NCBI RefSeq assembly: GCF_004151235.1
Contig: NZ_JUIV01000008.1
Location: 1 to 64,000 of the forward strand
Direction of reading: 5' to 3'
Length of the DNA: 64,000 nucleotides
Source: Flavobacterium anhuiense
GTDB taxonomy: Bacteria > Bacteroidota > Bacteroidia > Flavobacteriales > Flavobacteriaceae
In this document: in pieces, positions 1 through 9,900 of the stretch
Numbering within the stretch: position 1 is the stretch's first letter
How the letters are laid out: each line of letters starts with the position of its first letter
Made by a program: the position numbers and the translations under genes
Notes under the pieces: model-generated
The model's database searches: none
Seen by the model: the letters and a program-made list of their open reading frames with translations, nothing else
Told to the model about the DNA's origin: nothing

Positions 1-173
1 ATCCGTTACCGAAATAAGTAACTTTTACAGAAATGACAAACTTAGTGGCTACTTTGTGTATGATTTGAGCGAAATACTTTGCGGAGTTTCTTGTGAAGAT
101 TTCTCCTCCGTCGAAATGACAAAACTGGACGGTTAGTTACTTTGCGTGCTTCGACTTCGCTCAGCCTGACAAT
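1..173. repeat. Cluster of degenerate dispersed-repeat halves
   Basis: No gene is visible before lysA. Positions 77-123 read as one half (ending TCGAAATGACAAA) of the palindromic element found complete at 46416-46522, and 149-172 carries CTTCGACTTCGCTCAG, a motif seen again at about 3640-3656 and, inverted, at about 46010-46030. The pairing half of the first element is missing or cut by the window edge. This looks like intergenic repeat debris rather than a gene. Confidence 0.6.
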
Positions 174-234
174 TAGTATCAATAGTAAAAATCTGCTCAA
201 ATCTTAAGAATCTGCGTGAAAAAAAAAACAAAAA

Positions 235-262
235 AATCCCGCCTCAATTAAGAAACGGGATT
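235..262 (-). terminator. Rho-independent terminator of lysA
   Basis: AATCCCG (235-241) pairs with CGGGATT (256-262). On the minus strand the hairpin is followed by a long T tract, seen as the A run at about 220-236. It lies just after the lysA stop. Confidence 0.75.
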
Positions 263-289
263 AAAGTGATATTCTCTTTTTTTCTATTG

Positions 290-1513
290 TTAAACCGTAG
301 CAGCAATTTCTTGCGGCAACGGAATTTGATTTTTAAGTAAATCTTCAAATGTTTCGGCTTGACGAATCAAGATTCCTTGTCCGTTCATCCAAAGCACTTC
401 GGCTGGTTTGTATCTTGAATTGTAGTTAGATGACATTGAGAAACAGTATGCTCCAGCATTTCTAAATTCTAAAATGTCACCTTCTGTGATTTCTGCAATT
501 CTACGGTTGTTGGCGAAAGTATCAGTTTCGCAAATGTATCCTACAACAGAGTAAAAACGCTCTTTTCCTTTTGGATTAGAAATGTTTTCGATATGGTGTG
601 AAGATCCGTAAAACATCGGACGGATTAAGTGGTTGAAACCACTGTCAATTCCTGCGAAAACTGTTGAAGTTGTCTGTTTTACTACGTTTACTTTTACTAA
701 GAAATGACCTGCTTCGCTCACCAAGAATTTTCCTGGTTCGAAAATCAGCGTTAAATCTCTTCCGTATTCTGCGCAGAAAGCGTTGAATCTTTTGGATAAT
801 TTTTTACCTAATTCTTCGATGTCTGTTTCAATATCGTCTTTTTTGTAAGGAACTTTGAATCCGCTTCCGAAATCTAAGAATTGTAAATCTTTGAAATGCT
901 TAGCGGTATCGAACAAGATTTCGGCAGCATACAAGAATACTTCGATATCTAAAATATCAGATCCTGTGTGCATGTGAATTCCAATAATGCTCATTTTTGT
1001 GTTCTCTACAATTCGCAAAATATGCGGAATTTGATGAACAGAAATACCGAATTTACTATCGATATGTCCAACAGAAATATTAGCATTTCCACCTGCCATT
1101 ACGTGTGGATTGATACGAATACATACTGGAATATGTGGATGTTTTGTTCCGAATTGCTCTAAAATAGATAAATTGTCGATATTGATTTGTACACCCATTG
1201 CGGCAACTTCTTCAATCTCTTCCAGAGAAACGCCGTTTGGTGTAAAGAAAATTCTTTCGGGTTCATAGCCAGCATGAAGCCCTAACTGAACTTCCTGAAT
1301 CGATACAGTGTCTAAACCAGACCCCATGTTCTTTAATAACTGTAGAATCGCAATGTTAGACAATGCCTTCATGGCATAATTAACTCTTAAGTTCTCCACC
1401 TTAGAGAAAGCTTTAGTTAATCTGTTGTACTGAGATTGGATTTTTTCAGCATCGTAAACATACAATGGACTTCCAAATTGGTCTGCTAACTGCAGTAAAT
1501 CTTTTGCTTGCAT
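290..1513 (-). CDS. lysA: Diaminopimelate decarboxylase
   Basis: A 407-residue PLP enzyme of the alanine racemase-like (fold III) decarboxylase family. It decarboxylates meso-diaminopimelate to L-lysine, the last step of lysine synthesis, in the cytoplasm. The N-terminal barrel has the PLP lysine in YAMKA (Lys49), the HMHTGSD phosphate-binding stretch, and an EPGKFLV segment. The C-terminal barrel has a CETDTFA active-site cysteine motif and GAYCFSMSSNYN. Length is normal for the family. The ATG start sits about 20 bp downstream of a good -7 box (TAACTTTG), giving a short leader. The gene is monocistronic, with a terminator at 235-262. Arginine and ornithine decarboxylases share the fold, but the motifs fit LysA best. 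Confidence 0.93.
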   Translation of the reverse strand: MQAKDLLQLADQFGSPLYVYDAEKIQSQYNRLTKAFSKVENLRVNYAMKALSNIAILQLLKNMGSGLDTVSIQEVQLGLHAGYEPERIFFTPNGVSLEEIEEVAAMGVQINIDNLSILEQFGTKHPHIPVCIRINPHVMAGGNANISVGHIDSKFGISVHQIPHILRIVENTKMSIIGIHMHTGSDILDIEVFLYAAEILFDTAKHFKDLQFLDFGSGFKVPYKKDDIETDIEELGKKLSKRFNAFCAEYGRDLTLIFEPGKFLVSEAGHFLVKVNVVKQTTSTVFAGIDSGFNHLIRPMFYGSSHHIENISNPKGKERFYSVVGYICETDTFANNRRIAEITEGDILEFRNAGAYCFSMSSNYNSRYKPAEVLWMNGQGILIRQAETFEDLLKNQIPLPQEIAATV

Positions 1514-1531
1514 TTTTTAAATCATTTTGGG

Positions 1532-1562
1532 CAAAGTTATTACACTTTTGATTACCAGCAAA
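1532..1562 (-). promoter_or_regulatory. lysA promoter, Bacteroidetes sigma type
   Basis: On the minus strand TTTG (1559-1562) is followed after 19 bp by TAACTTTG (1532-1539). This fits the Bacteroidetes -33/-7 consensus TTG-N17-23-TAnnTTTG and is one of the best promoter matches in the window. Confidence 0.7.
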
Positions 1563-1657
1563 TAATTTGCAGAAAAATAACAAAATATAACAAATTGTTT
1601 TATTTCAAACAAAAAGTTGCTGTTTTTGGAATTTTATAACCTTTGTTAAGATACTAT

Positions 1658-1991
1658 CCCGATAGCTATCTGGGCTAAGTTTTTTGCCACGAATTCACGA
1701 ATTTCTCTAATTTATAAATGCTGTTGAAATGTTTTAACCGCAAATTACACAAATTTTCGCAAATTTTTTAATTTTAGATTTTTCGCAAAATGCTAAAACA
1801 TAGCCCGTGGTTTCAACCATGGGAAACGTACGGATTGGACGTAATTATATATTGCGTCCCGGGTGGTTGAAACCACGGGTTGTATTTGAAATATAAATCG
1901 ACCAGAAAATAAAAATTCGTGAAAATTTGTGCCATTCGTGGCAGACAAAAAAATAATCTGTGCTAATCATTTTATCCCGATAACTATCGGG
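1658..1991. repeat. Nested dispersed inverted repeats in the lysA-gltD gap
   Basis: The 620-bp gap between lysA and gltD contains no convincing gene. It holds a perfect 16-bp inverted repeat, CCCGTGGTTTCAACCA (1804-1819) with its complement at 1864-1879. Around it are GCCACGAATTCACGAATTT (1686-1704) and an approximate complement ending in the ATTCGTGGC motif (about 1908-1943). Outermost are CCCGATAGCTATCTGGG (1658-1674) and CCCGATAACTATCGGG (1976-1991). Three unrelated palindrome families are therefore nested in one gap. Confidence 0.75.
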
Positions 1992-2011
1992 AGTGGCTAA
2001 AAAAACAAAAC

Positions 2012-2038
2012 CCCTGAATATAAATTCAAGGGTTTGTT
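2012..2038 (-). terminator. Probable terminator of gltBD
   Basis: AAACCCCTGAAT pairs with ATTCAAGGGTTT with one mismatch over a 4-base loop, about 100 bp past the gltD stop. On the minus strand T-rich sequence follows (A-rich on plus). Confidence 0.55.
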
Positions 2039-2133
2039 AGTAGTTATGTTGTTATCGGAATAAAGATCAATAAAATGCTAAGAGAAAAAACTTAGAACCT
2101 TAGCATCTCAGTATCTTAGAATCTTTAAAAAAA

Positions 2134-3588
2134 TTATAGACTCGGTAAATCTCCTTTTCCTTTAGTAGGCAAGTTTGTAGATCCCATAAGGAATAAATCT
2201 ACTTCTCTTGCTGCTTCACGACCTTCTGAAATAGCCCACACGATTAATGATTGTCCTCTTCTCATATCACCTGCGGTGAAGATGTGAGGAACATTTGTTT
2301 GATAATTATGCGCTTTATAGTTGCTTCTTGCATCAATTTCGATTCCTAACTGCTCGCTTAATGTTTTTTCAGGACCTGTAAATCCAAGAGCCAATAAAGC
2401 TAAATCGCAAGGCCAGATTTTCTCAGAACCTTCTTTTTCGATTAATTCTGGACGCTGACCTGGAGTCATTTTCCATTGCACTTCAACTGTTTTTAATCCA
2501 GTTAATTCGCCTTTTTCGTTAGAAATAAATTCTTTAGTGTTGATCAACCAGTTTCTGTCGCAGCCTTCTTCGTGAGAAGAAGATGTTTTTAACTGCAACG
2601 GCCAGAAAGGCCAAGGAGTTGACTCGCTTCTTCCAACTGGAGGTTTTGGTAAAATCTCAAAGTTAGTTACCGATTTAGCTCCGTGTCTGTTTGAAGTTCC
2701 AATACAGTCAGAACCAGTATCTCCACCACCAATAACGATTACATCTTTACCAGTTGCTTTAACTTGATCTGGAATAGATTCTCCGTATAAAACTTTTGTT
2801 TGCTGTGTTAAGAAATCCATTGCTTGAACAACACCTTTGCTTTCGATTCCTTTAGTTGGCAAGCTTCTTCTTTCAGTTGCTCCTCCGCATAAAACGATAG
2901 AATCAAATGCATTTAGTTCTTCTACACTGAAATTAACACCAACATTTACGTTAGTTTTGAAAGTGATTCCTTCTGCTTCTAGAATCGCAACACGACGATC
3001 GATAATTCCTTTTTCTAATTTGAAATTTGGAATTCCGTAACGTAATAAACCTCCAATTGCATTGTCTCTTTCAAAAACAGTTACAGTGTGACCCGCTCTG
3101 TTTAATTGTTGAGCCGCAGCAAGACCTGCAGGTCCAGAACCAATAACAGCAACTGTTTTTCCAGTTCTTGATTTTGGTGGCTGAGGTTTAATCCATCCTT
3201 CAGCAAAACCTCTTTCTACGATGCTTTTCTCAATGTTTTCGATAGAAACCGGATCTTTGATGATTCCTAATACACATGATTTCTCACATGGAGCAGGGCA
3301 TAAGCGTCCTGTAAATTCAGGGAAGTTGTTAGTAGATTGTAAAATCTCTAATGCGCTCTGCCATTCTTCCTGATGTACCATGTCGTTGAAGTCAGGAATT
3401 AAATTTCCTAACGGACAACCACTGTGGCAAAAAGGAATTCCACAGTCCATACATCTTGATCCTTGTTCTTTTAATTTATCTTTTGGAACCGGAATAGTAA
3501 ATTCGTTGTAGTTCGAAACACGTTCTGCTACTGCTAAATTACTTTCATCGGCTCTGTTATATTCTTTAAATCCGCCTATTTTACCCAT
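2134..3588 (-). CDS. gltD: Glutamate synthase (NADPH) small subunit
   Basis: A 484-residue flavoprotein that passes electrons from NADPH through FAD and Fe-S clusters to the GltB large subunit for glutamate synthesis from glutamine and 2-oxoglutarate. The N-terminal Fe-S region has Cys46, 49, 54 and 58 (CMDCGIPFCHSGC) and Cys97, 101 and 105 (CPAPCEKSC). The FAD Rossmann motif is GSGPAG at 150-155 and the NAD(P)H motif is GGGDTG at 287-292. Length and motif order are typical. It lies 123 bp downstream of gltB on the same strand, the usual gltB-gltD order, and probably shares its transcript. The gap between them carries a CTTCGACTCCGCTCAG repeat motif. Confidence 0.95.
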   Translation of the reverse strand: MGKIGGFKEYNRADESNLAVAERVSNYNEFTIPVPKDKLKEQGSRCMDCGIPFCHSGCPLGNLIPDFNDMVHQEEWQSALEILQSTNNFPEFTGRLCPAPCEKSCVLGIIKDPVSIENIEKSIVERGFAEGWIKPQPPKSRTGKTVAVIGSGPAGLAAAQQLNRAGHTVTVFERDNAIGGLLRYGIPNFKLEKGIIDRRVAILEAEGITFKTNVNVGVNFSVEELNAFDSIVLCGGATERRSLPTKGIESKGVVQAMDFLTQQTKVLYGESIPDQVKATGKDVIVIGGGDTGSDCIGTSNRHGAKSVTNFEILPKPPVGRSESTPWPFWPLQLKTSSSHEEGCDRNWLINTKEFISNEKGELTGLKTVEVQWKMTPGQRPELIEKEGSEKIWPCDLALLALGFTGPEKTLSEQLGIEIDARSNYKAHNYQTNVPHIFTAGDMRRGQSLIVWAISEGREAAREVDLFLMGSTNLPTKGKGDLPSL

Positions 3589-3711
3589 GACTTTTTAAAT
3601 TAAATTCCAATTTCTTTAAGTTCCAAATTCCAATCCTTCGACTCCGCTCAGGAAGACATTACCATTGATAATGCCATTGAAATTTGGAATTTTATTTTTT
3701 GAAATTGATTT

Positions 3712-6700
3712 TTATCCCGCTATTAATTCTTCTATTTGTTTTTCTTCTGCAATTCGTTTTAATGCTTTTTTGTAATCAGTTGGCATTACTTTTACGAAGT
3801 GCTGTTGTTGGTTTTCCCAGTCTGCTAAAATTCTTTTTGCTAATGGACTGCTTGTGTACAACGAATGGTTTTTGATCAGTTTTCTTAGTTTCGTAAGATC
3901 TTCTTCTTCCATTGGATCGAATGCAACCATTTCCATGTTGCAAACTGTAGAATCGAATTTCTTATTTGGGTCGTAAACATAAGCTACACCACCGCTCATA
4001 CCAGCTGCGAAGTTTCTTCCTGTTTTTCCTAAAACTACTACTGTACCACCTGTCATGTACTCGCATCCGTGATCTCCAATTCCTTCTACAACTGCTGTTG
4101 CTCCAGAGTTTCTCACACAGAAACGCTCTCCTGCGATACCATTAATATAAGCCTCTCCGGTAATAGCTCCGTAAAGGGCAACGTTTCCAATAATGATGTT
4201 GTCTTCAGGTTTGAAAGTCGCAGTAGGAGGTACTTTTACAATTAGTTTTCCTCCAGAAAGACCTTTTCCTAAATAGTCATTACAGTTTCCGTGAATTTTA
4301 AATGACAATCCGTTTGTTGCGAATGCACCAAAACTTTGTCCGGCAGAACCTTCAAAATCAACTAAAATAGTGTCATCTGGTAATCCTTGTGCGCCATAAA
4401 TTTTTGAGATTTCGTTACTCAAAATCGCACCTACAGAACGGTCTGTGTTTTTGATTTTGAAAGTAACTCTCGTTTTCTCTTTTCTATAGATAGACGGAAT
4501 AGCTTCTTTGATGATGTCAAAATCCAATACATTTTCAAGAGCGTGATCCTGAGTTGTTGTATTGTGATTTGGAACTGTTTTCGCTTTTTCCGGTTTGTAT
4601 AGAATAGTCGATAAATCTAATCCGTTTGCTTTATAATGTTTGATAGCTTTGTCTACGTTTAATTTTTGAGACTGACCTACCATTTCTTTTAAAGTTCTGA
4701 AACCTAACTGCGCCATGATTTCTCTTAACTCTTCAGCGATGAAATACATGAAGTTGATTACGTGCTCTGGAGTTCCTTTGAAATTTTTTCTCAATTCAGG
4801 ATCCTGAGTTGCGATACCAACTGGGCAAGTATTTAAGTGACAAGCTCTCATCATGATACATCCAGAAGCTACAAGCGGAGCCGTAGCAAATCCGAATTCT
4901 TCTGCACCTAATAAAGCGGCGATAGCTACGTCACGACCAGTTTTCAATTGTCCGTCACATTCTAAAACTACACGGCTTCTTAAGTCGTTTAGAATCAGAG
5001 TTTGTTGCGCTTCAGCTAAACCAAGTTCCCATGGAATACCTGTGTGTTGTAAAGATGTTAATGGAGCAGCTCCGGTTCCTCCGTCGTAACCAGAAATCAA
5101 GATAACGTCAGCTTTTGCTTTAGCAACACCGGCAGCGATGGTTCCAACTCCAACTTCAGAAACCAATTTCACGTTGATACGAGCTTCACGGTTTGCGTTT
5201 TTCAAATCGTAAATCAACTGAGATAAATCCTCAATAGAGTAGATATCGTGGTGCGGAGGAGGCGAAATCAAACCTACATAAGGTGTAGAGTTTCTCGTTT
5301 CAGCAATCCAAGGCACTACTTTTTCTCCAGGTAACTGACCACCTTCTCCAGGTTTTGCTCCCTGAGCCATTTTGATTTGGATTTCTCTAGCGTTTGTCAA
5401 ATAGTTGATCGAAACTCCAAAACGCCCTGAAGCTACTTGCTTAATTGCAGAGTTTCTAGAATCTCCGTTAATTTCTTTCTGGAAACGTCTTGGATCTTCT
5501 CCACCTTCTCCAGAGTTACTTTTTCCACCAATTCTGTTCATTGCAATCGCTAAGTTCTCGTGCGCTTCCTGGCTGATAGAACCATAGGACATTGCTCCGG
5601 TTTTGAATTTCTTCACAATTTCTGTCCAAGGTTCTACTTCGTCAATAGAAATTGGATCCAAGTTGTTGAATTCAAATAAACCTCTAATAGTCATTAAGTT
5701 TGAGCTTTGCTCGTTTACAGCATTTGCATATTCTTTATAGCTTTCAGGGCTGTTTAAACGAACTGCCTGTTGTAATTTGGAAATCGTAGTTGGGTTAAAC
5801 ATGTGTTTTTCTCCACCACGTCTCCATCTGTAAATACCTCCAATTTCAAGAGAAAGCAAGTTTGCAATTTTTGAATTTGGGAAAGCTTTTTGGAAACGTT
5901 TTTTAACCTCTTTTTCAACTTCCATTAAACCAATTCCTTCAATTCTTGAAGGTGTATAAGGGAAGTATTTAGATGTAAATGTTTTGTTTAAACCTAAAAT
6001 CTCGAAAATCTGAGCAGCTCTGTACGAATGTAAAGTAGAGATACCAATTTTGTTCATGATTTTCACGATTCCTTTTGCGATCGCTTTGTTATAGTTAACA
6101 ACTGCATAATCAGCTTTTACTTTTGTAATGAAACCTTTTTCAACCTGATCATGAATGATTTCGTTTACCATGTAAGGATTGATTGCGCTCGCACCATATC
6201 CGAACAATAAAGCAAAATGATGAGGTTCGCGTGGTTCTGCAGATTCGATGATGATTCCGAATTTAGAACGAACTTGTAAAATGTTTAATGAATGGTGAAT
6301 GTAAGAACAAGCCAATAACATTGGGATTGGAGCTAATTCTTCGCTTACACCTCTATCTGATAAGATAATGATGTTGCATCCTTCTTCAACTGCTTTGAAA
6401 GTTGCCTGAACACATTTTTCAAGTGCACGCTCTAAACCGTTAACTCCTTTTTCTATTTTATATAAAGTAGAAATAGTAGCCGATTTGAAATCTGCGTGAT
6501 CGATATTTCTGATTTTATCCAAATCCTCGTTAGAAATAACCGGATTTTGGATTTTCAGTTTTTTACATTGTTTCGATTCAATTTCGAAAATATTGAAATC
6601 TCCACCAATCGCTAAACTGATATCCGTAATGATTTCTTCACGAATACCATCCAATGGTGGGTTAGTAACCTGAGCAAACAATTGTTTGAAGTAATTGTAC

Positions 6701-8229
6701 AACAACTGAGGCTGATCTGAAAGAACTGCCAAAGGCGTATCATTACCCATAGAACTGATGGCTTCAGCTCCGTCACTTCCCATTGGGTTGATGATCGTTT
6801 TTAAATCTTCAATTGTATAGCCAAACAAACGCTGTCTTGTCAAGAAATCTAATTTTTCAACAGGAGTAGGGTTGTTTGTGTAAGGAACGCTAGCCAATGG
6901 CAATAAGTTTTCCTCAACCCATTGTTTGTATGGACGTTTTGTAACAATCGCTTTCTTTACTTCTTCGTCTTCGATGATACGACCTTCATTCATATCAACC
7001 AAGAACATTTTTCCTGGCTCAAGACGACCGTGCTGAATTACATCTTCTGGATCGATGTCTAATACACCAATTTCAGATGACATAATTACGAAGCCGCTTT
7101 TTGTTAATGTATAACGAGAAGGACGCAATCCGTTTCTGTCTAGTAAAGCACCAATTACGTTTCCATCTGTAAATGGAATAGAAGCAGGACCATCCCAAGG
7201 TTCCATGATACAAGCATTGTACTCATAGAAAGCTCTTTTCTCAGGAGACATTGTTTGGTGTTTTTCCCAAGCTTCAGGAACTACCATCATCATTGCCTCT
7301 GGAAGTGAACGTCCAGTCATCAATAAAAGTTCAATTACCATATCCATAGAAGCTGAATCTGATTTTCCTTCTAAGATAATTGGGAATAATTTCTTGATAT
7401 CCTCGCCAAAAACAGCACTTTGCATAAGCTCTTCACGAGCACGCATACGGCTTACGTTTCCACGAAGTGTGTTGATCTCACCATTGTGACACATGTATCT
7501 AAATGGTTGAGCTAGATCCCAAGATGGGAATGTATTTGTAGAGAAACGTTGGTGTACAAGCGCTAAACGTGTCACCAAGTCTGGATCTTTCAAATCTATA
7601 TAATAACGGCTGATGTCTTCTGGCATCAATAGACCTTTATATATTATAGTAGTTGTCGATAAACTAGTAAAATAAAACATGTGGCTTTCTGAGGTCTTAG
7701 ATCCTCTTACGGCATGTTCAGCAATTTTTCTAGCTGCAAAAAGTTTTGCATTAAATTCTTGTTCAGTTAAATCTTGTCCGTTTTTAGAAACGAAAACTTG
7801 TTTAATTGTTGGTTCTTTTTCTGCGGCGATTTCACCTAAATTTTCAACGTCAACAGGTACATCTCTCCAACCTAAAACTTTTAAGTTTTGATCTTTAATA
7901 GTAGCCTCAAATGCATTAATACAAAAAGAAACCTGGTTTTTGCTTTTTGGTAAAAAAACCATTCCTACTGCATACTCACGCGCTTCTGGGATTTCAAAGT
8001 CACAAACTTTCTTAAAAAAATCATGAGGAATGTCGAATAAAATTCCGGCTCCGTCACCAGTTCTTCCATCAGAACTTACGGCACCACGATGTTCCAATTT
8101 AATTAAGATGTCTAATGCTTTGTGAATAATATCATTTGACTTAATACCATTCAAATTACAAATAAATCCTGCACCACAATTGTCGTGTTCAAATTCAGGC
8201 AGATAAAGCCCTTGTTCTTTAACTCTCAT
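3712..8229 (-). CDS. gltB: Glutamate synthase (NADPH) large subunit
   Basis: A subunit of about 1505 residues that hydrolyses glutamine and transfers the ammonia to 2-oxoglutarate, forming two glutamates with GltD. I start at MRVKEQG because it places the catalytic cysteine (Cys18 of HDNCGAGF) directly after a short propeptide, as in this self-processing family. The frame is open another 43 codons upstream, but those residues are hydrophobic, not family-like, and cross the likely -7 box. Domain order is type II glutaminase (from Cys18), central domain, FMN synthase domain with GEGGEDPRR and GYDGGTGAAP, the 3Fe-4S cysteines in CIMMRACHLNTCPVG, then the C-terminal GxGxG helix domain. No frame breaks are seen. 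Confidence 0.95.
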   Translation of the reverse strand: MRVKEQGLYLPEFEHDNCGAGFICNLNGIKSNDIIHKALDILIKLEHRGAVSSDGRTGDGAGILFDIPHDFFKKVCDFEIPEAREYAVGMVFLPKSKNQVSFCINAFEATIKDQNLKVLGWRDVPVDVENLGEIAAEKEPTIKQVFVSKNGQDLTEQEFNAKLFAARKIAEHAVRGSKTSESHMFYFTSLSTTTIIYKGLLMPEDISRYYIDLKDPDLVTRLALVHQRFSTNTFPSWDLAQPFRYMCHNGEINTLRGNVSRMRAREELMQSAVFGEDIKKLFPIILEGKSDSASMDMVIELLLMTGRSLPEAMMMVVPEAWEKHQTMSPEKRAFYEYNACIMEPWDGPASIPFTDGNVIGALLDRNGLRPSRYTLTKSGFVIMSSEIGVLDIDPEDVIQHGRLEPGKMFLVDMNEGRIIEDEEVKKAIVTKRPYKQWVEENLLPLASVPYTNNPTPVEKLDFLTRQRLFGYTIEDLKTIINPMGSDGAEAISSMGNDTPLAVLSDQPQLLYNYFKQLFAQVTNPPLDGIREEIITDISLAIGGDFNIFEIESKQCKKLKIQNPVISNEDLDKIRNIDHADFKSATISTLYKIEKGVNGLERALEKCVQATFKAVEEGCNIIILSDRGVSEELAPIPMLLACSYIHHSLNILQVRSKFGIIIESAEPREPHHFALLFGYGASAINPYMVNEIIHDQVEKGFITKVKADYAVVNYNKAIAKGIVKIMNKIGISTLHSYRAAQIFEILGLNKTFTSKYFPYTPSRIEGIGLMEVEKEVKKRFQKAFPNSKIANLLSLEIGGIYRWRRGGEKHMFNPTTISKLQQAVRLNSPESYKEYANAVNEQSSNLMTIRGLFEFNNLDPISIDEVEPWTEIVKKFKTGAMSYGSISQEAHENLAIAMNRIGGKSNSGEGGEDPRRFQKEINGDSRNSAIKQVASGRFGVSINYLTNAREIQIKMAQGAKPGEGGQLPGEKVVPWIAETRNSTPYVGLISPPPHHDIYSIEDLSQLIYDLKNANREARINVKLVSEVGVGTIAAGVAKAKADVILISGYDGGTGAAPLTSLQHTGIPWELGLAEAQQTLILNDLRSRVVLECDGQLKTGRDVAIAALLGAEEFGFATAPLVASGCIMMRACHLNTCPVGIATQDPELRKNFKGTPEHVINFMYFIAEELREIMAQLGFRTLKEMVGQSQKLNVDKAIKHYKANGLDLSTILYKPEKAKTVPNHNTTTQDHALENVLDFDIIKEAIPSIYRKEKTRVTFKIKNTDRSVGAILSNEISKIYGAQGLPDDTILVDFEGSAGQSFGAFATNGLSFKIHGNCNDYLGKGLSGGKLIVKVPPTATFKPEDNIIIGNVALYGAITGEAYINGIAGERFCVRNSGATAVVEGIGDHGCEYMTGGTVVVLGKTGRNFAAGMSGGVAYVYDPNKKFDSTVCNMEMVAFDPMEEEDLTKLRKLIKNHSLYTSSPLAKRILADWENQQQHFVKVMPTDYKKALKRIAEEKQIEELIAG

Positions 8230-8246
8230 TCTTGATATTTTTTTTA

Positions 8247-8254
8247 CAAAAATA
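8247..8254 (-). promoter_or_regulatory. Candidate -7 box for gltB
   Basis: On the minus strand this reads TATTTTTG, fitting TAnnTTTG, 17 bp from the chosen gltB start. No clear -33 element was found, so support is modest. It argues against the longer upstream reading frame. Confidence 0.4.
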
Positions 8255-8590
8255 AAGATTTCGTTAAACATAATGTATTGAAATAGTGCTTTTGCTTTCA
8301 TTTTTGCTGTAATATTAGAAAAAGGGTTCTTAATTATTAATATTATTATAGAAGGCATCCCGAATTGCTAAAAATATAATTACTCTTAAAATATATTAGG
8401 AAAAATCGTCGGGAGGCCAATAAAACCAATGAATTTTTTGTTAAATATCAAACGTTTTCTAAGAATTGTGTTAACATTAACAAATTGTTCCGTTAACGAT
8501 TTGTTTGCTTTGAAAAATTATCAACGTTTAATACCTACTATATAACATTTATTTAATTGAAAAAGATTTTACTATTAAGTTGTATTTTGT
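8255..8590. other. AT-rich divergent intergenic region
   Basis: About 340 bp between the divergent gltB and sucC genes. It is very AT-rich. I see no gene, no strong palindrome and no known riboswitch, only candidate -7 boxes at each end and GTTAAC-type motifs near 8471-8496. Confidence 0.5.
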
Positions 8591-8598
8591 TACTTTTG
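8591..8598 (+). promoter_or_regulatory. Candidate -7 box for sucC
   Basis: TACTTTTG fits the Bacteroidetes -7 consensus and lies 48 bp upstream of the sucC ATG at 8647. It falls inside an upstream extension of the frame that begins at a TTG (8557), which argues against that longer start. Confidence 0.5.
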
Positions 8599-8646
8599 TC
8601 GCACTTTTATTCTGAAATAAATTCAGAACCAGACAAATTCTATATT

Positions 8647-9840
8647 ATGAACATACACGAATATCAAGGAAAAGAAATTTTAGCTAGTTACGGAGTACGT
8701 GTGCAACGCGGAATCGTGGCTAATAATGCAGTTGAAGCTGTGGCTGCTGCAAAACAATTAACTGCCGAAACTGGAACAGGATGGCATGTAATTAAAGCAC
8801 AAATTCACGCAGGTGGTCGTGGAAAAGGTGGTGGAGTTAAGCTGGCAAAAAACTTACAACAAGTTGAAGAGTTAGCAGAACAAATCATCGGAATGCAGTT
8901 AATTACTCCTCAGACACCGGCTGAAGGTAAAAAAGTTAACAAAGTATTAGTAGCTGAAGATGTTTACTATCCTGGTGAAAGCGAAACTTCTGAATTTTAT
9001 GTTTCTGTTTTATTGAATAGAGGTACAGGACGCAACATGATCATGTATTCTACTGAAGGTGGAATGGATATCGAAGAAGTTGCTGAGCACACTCCACACT
9101 TAATCTTTACTGAAGAAATTGATCCTTCTGTAGGATTGCAAGGTTTCCAAGCTAGAAGAATTGCTTTCAATTTAGGTCTTTCTGGAAATGCTTTCAAAGA
9201 AATGGTGAAATTCATCGATGCACTTTACAATGCTTACATTGGTTCTGATGCTTCTATGTTTGAAATCAACCCAGTTCTTAAAACTTCTGACAACAAAATC
9301 TTAGCTGTTGACGCTAAAGTTAACATCGACGATAACGCTTTATACAGACAACCTAAATATGCTGAAATGAGAGATATCCGTGAGGAGAATCCAATCGAAG
9401 TTGAAGCTAAAGAAGTTGGTCTTAACTATGTTGACCTTGACGGTACTGTAGGATGTATGGTAAACGGAGCTGGTCTTGCAATGGCAACTATGGATTTAAT
9501 TAAATATGCTGGTTTTGAGCCTGCTAACTTCCTTGACGTAGGAGGAACTGCTGATGCTAAGCGTGTTGAAACAGCTTTCAGAATTATCTTGAAAGATCCA
9601 AACGTAAAAGCTATTTTAATTAACATCTTCGGAGGAATCGTTCGTTGTGACCGTGTTGCTCAAGGTGTTGTTGATGCTTACAAAAACATGGGTGATGCTA
9701 TTAAAGTGCCAATTATCGTTCGTTTGCAAGGAACAAATGCTGAAATTGCAAAAGAATTAATTGACAACTCTGGTATGCCAATCTTATCTGCAGTTCAATT
9801 CCAAGAAGCTGCTGACCAAGTTAAAGCTGCTCTTTCTTAA
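8647..9840 (+). CDS. sucC: Succinyl-CoA synthetase (ADP-forming) beta subunit
   Basis: A 397-residue ATP-grasp subunit of the TCA-cycle enzyme that converts succinyl-CoA to succinate with ATP or GTP formation. The start [12 protein letters not shown] is the canonical family start. A 30-codon upstream extension from a TTG is leader sequence. GGRGKGGGV at 56-64 is the nucleotide-binding loop, and the C-terminal ligase domain has [12 protein letters not shown]. Length is typical. The alpha subunit sucD is not adjacent: the gene is followed by its own terminator and a repeat, so sucC is transcribed alone here, as in many Bacteroidetes. Confidence 0.96.
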   Translation: MNIHEYQGKEILASYGVRVQRGIVANNAVEAVAAAKQLTAETGTGWHVIKAQIHAGGRGKGGGVKLAKNLQQVEELAEQIIGMQLITPQTPAEGKKVNKVLVAEDVYYPGESETSEFYVSVLLNRGTGRNMIMYSTEGGMDIEEVAEHTPHLIFTEEIDPSVGLQGFQARRIAFNLGLSGNAFKEMVKFIDALYNAYIGSDASMFEINPVLKTSDNKILAVDAKVNIDDNALYRQPKYAEMRDIREENPIEVEAKEVGLNYVDLDGTVGCMVNGAGLAMATMDLIKYAGFEPANFLDVGGTADAKRVETAFRIILKDPNVKAILINIFGGIVRCDRVAQGVVDAYKNMGDAIKVPIIVRLQGTNAEIAKELIDNSGMPILSAVQFQEAADQVKAALS

Positions 9841-9866
9841 TTAAAATAAGAAATCAATTTATATAG

Positions 9867-9894
9867 AAAATCCATTCCGAAAGGAGTGGATTTT
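9867..9894 (+). terminator. sucC terminator
   Basis: AAAATCCATTCC pairs with GGAGTGGATTTT (one G-T pair) around a 4-base loop, followed by a T run. It lies 27 bp after the sucC stop. Confidence 0.8.
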
Positions 9895-9900
9895 TTTGTT

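Noticed and set aside
1804..1879. CRISPR-like repeat
   Set aside because: It is one inverted pair, not a series of direct repeats with spacers, and no cas genes are present.
8230..8358. N-terminal extension of gltB
   Set aside because: It is hydrophobic and not family-like, and would displace the self-processed catalytic Cys from its short propeptide.
8557..8646. Upstream extension of sucC resembling a signal peptide
   Set aside because: It begins at TTG, contains the -7 box, and SucC is a cytoplasmic enzyme whose family starts at MNIHEYQ.
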